The position numbers and the translations under genes are program-made. A stretch of DNA of 6,723 nucleotides from Rhodanobacter sp. (GTDB taxonomy: Bacteria > Pseudomonadota > Gammaproteobacteria > Xanthomonadales > Rhodanobacteraceae): positions 1 through 6,723 of the forward strand of contig JAPHUU010000140.1 in assembly GCA_026193555.1 (NCBI GenBank). Direction: 5' to 3'. Shown piece by piece: positions 5,877-6,723 of this stretch (its first letter is position 1; every line of letters starts with the position of its first letter). The notes below the pieces were generated by a model. That model saw only the letters and a program-made list of their open reading frames with translations, made no database searches and had not been told where the DNA came from.

Positions 5877-6723
5877 AGGGCCAGCGCGCAGCATGGCTGT
5901 TCCTGGCGCCGGCGCTGATCGTGCTGGGCCTTTTCTTCCTGCTGCCGGTGCTGGCGGCACTGGCGCTCAGCCTCACCGACTACGACCTCTATGCACTGGC
6001 CGACATCCACAACCTGCGCTTCGTGGCGCTGGCCAATTACTGGTCGCTGCTGGAGCGCCCGCTGTTCTGGTCGGCGCTTGGCAATACGCTGTATTTCGTG
6101 GCGGTGGGCGTGCCGCTGTCGATGGCCACTTCGCTGGGTACCGCGCTGCTGCTGAATTCGCCGCTGGCACGGATCAAGCCGTTCTTCCGCACCGCGCTGT
6201 TCGCGCCGGTGGTGACCACGGTGGTCGCGGTCGCGGTGATCTGGCGCTACCTGTTCAACACCAAGTACGGCATGGCCAACGCCGTACTTGGCTCGCTCGG
6301 CATTCATCCGATCGACTGGCTCGGCGATCCGCACTGGGCGATGCCGACAATCATCGCGTTCGCGGTCTGGAAGAACTTCGGCTACAACATGATCATCTTC
6401 CTCGCCGGCCTGCAGGCGATCCCGCTCGATCTGTACGAGGCCGCGCGCATCGACGGCGCCTCGGCCTGGCGGCAATTCCGGCACATCACCCTGCCGATGC
6501 TGGGGCCGACCCTGCTGATGGTGAGCATCCTCACCGTGTCGGGCTACTTCCAGCTGTTCGCCGAACCCTATGTGATGACCGAGGGCGGCCCGCTGCAGAG
6601 CACCACCAGCGTGCTGTACCTGATGTACGACGAGGGCTTCAAGTGGTGGAACCTGGGCTCCGCCTCGGCGGTGGCGTTCCTGCTGTTCGTGATCATGTTC
6701 GCGGTTACCCTGTTGATGCTGAA
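5873..6723 (+). CDS. ABC sugar transporter permease, MalF/UgpA-type, 3' end missing
   Basis: This is an inner-membrane channel subunit of a carbohydrate ABC importer (binding-protein-dependent transport system inner-membrane component). The ATG at 5873 overlaps the preceding TGA by four bases and has no clear ribosome site, pointing to translational coupling. The window holds 283 codons plus two bases, with no stop; family members are usually about 290-300 residues, so only a few residues should be missing. Six hydrophobic segments are visible at about 8-34, 70-95, 105-128, 156-180, 212-235 and 262-283. The EAA loop that docks on the ATPase is intact: EAARIDGASAWRQFRHITLP at 189-208 with E189, G195 and L207-P208 in their canonical places. 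The family motif GGP is at 238-240. A second permease (MalG-type) would be expected just downstream. If the upstream stop is real, coupling would be lost because ribosomes would end 290 bases early. Confidence 0.93.
   Translation, partial: MKGQRAAWLFLAPALIVLGLFFLLPVLAALALSLTDYDLYALADIHNLRFVALANYWSLLERPLFWSALGNTLYFVAVGVPLSMATSLGTALLLNSPLARIKPFFRTALFAPVVTTVVAVAVIWRYLFNTKYGMANAVLGSLGIHPIDWLGDPHWAMPTIIAFAVWKNFGYNMIIFLAGLQAIPLDLYEAARIDGASAWRQFRHITLPMLGPTLLMVSILTVSGYFQLFAEPYVMTEGGPLQSTTSVLYLMYDEGFKWWNLGSASAVAFLLFVIMFAVTLLML
6261..6291 (+). repeat. 11-bp perfect inverted repeat inside the permease gene
   Basis: The arms ccaagtacggc (6261-6271) and gccgtacttgg (6281-6291) flank a 9-base loop. It lies in coding sequence (residues ~130-140 of the permease, NTKYGMANAVLG), so it may be a coincidence of codon choice. 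It could form an mRNA hairpin within the operon transcript, but no role can be assigned. Confidence 0.4.

Noticed and set aside
4503..5960. Antisense open frame (485 codons) across the binding-protein gene
   Set aside because: It also bridges the broken stop region and the permease start; the + strand frames carry all recognisable motifs.
5588..6484. Antisense open frame (298 codons) opposite the permease
   Set aside because: Its sequence is His/Arg/Gln-rich without domains, while the + strand encodes a permease with six membrane segments and an intact EAA loop.

Overview
The window looks like a carbohydrate-uptake locus of a GC-rich Gram-negative bacterium. It pairs an Oar-type TonB-dependent outer-membrane receptor with a secreted glycoamylase-domain hydrolase and a MalE/MalF-type ABC importer. 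This combination, together with the base composition, suggests a gammaproteobacterium of the Xanthomonadales (Rhodanobacter/Dyella/Luteibacter-like). That placement is inferred from gene content and style; nothing in the window is a taxonomic marker.

Layout, all on the + strand. Bases 1-2673 hold the 3' part (890 codons) of a large TonB-dependent receptor whose start lies upstream. Bases 2674-3108 are a 435-bp non-coding gap. It opens with two hairpins (2680-2708 and 2762-2803) that probably end receptor transcription, and it must carry the promoter of the next operon, although I cannot point to one with confidence. Then comes a tightly packed operon: a GH144-like hydrolase (3109-4575), a solute-binding lipoprotein gene (4572-5876, broken by a stop at 5580-5582) and a permease (5873 to the window end, incomplete). 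Both gene junctions are 4-base ATGA overlaps.

Working model: the receptor brings a glycan or oligosaccharide across the outer membrane, the secreted hydrolase trims it in the periplasm, and the binding protein delivers short products to the inner-membrane ABC channel. The hydrolase family is best known for beta-1,2-glucan cleavage, so sophoro-oligosaccharides are the leading substrate guess. The substrate is not proven by anything in the sequence.

The most notable anomaly is an in-frame TAA within the binding-protein gene. The same frame continues after the stop with convincing family sequence up to the permease start, so the gene looks like a full-length 434-codon gene with one CAA/CAG-to-TAA change. 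It is a recent nonsense mutation, a sequencing error or, less likely, a readthrough site.
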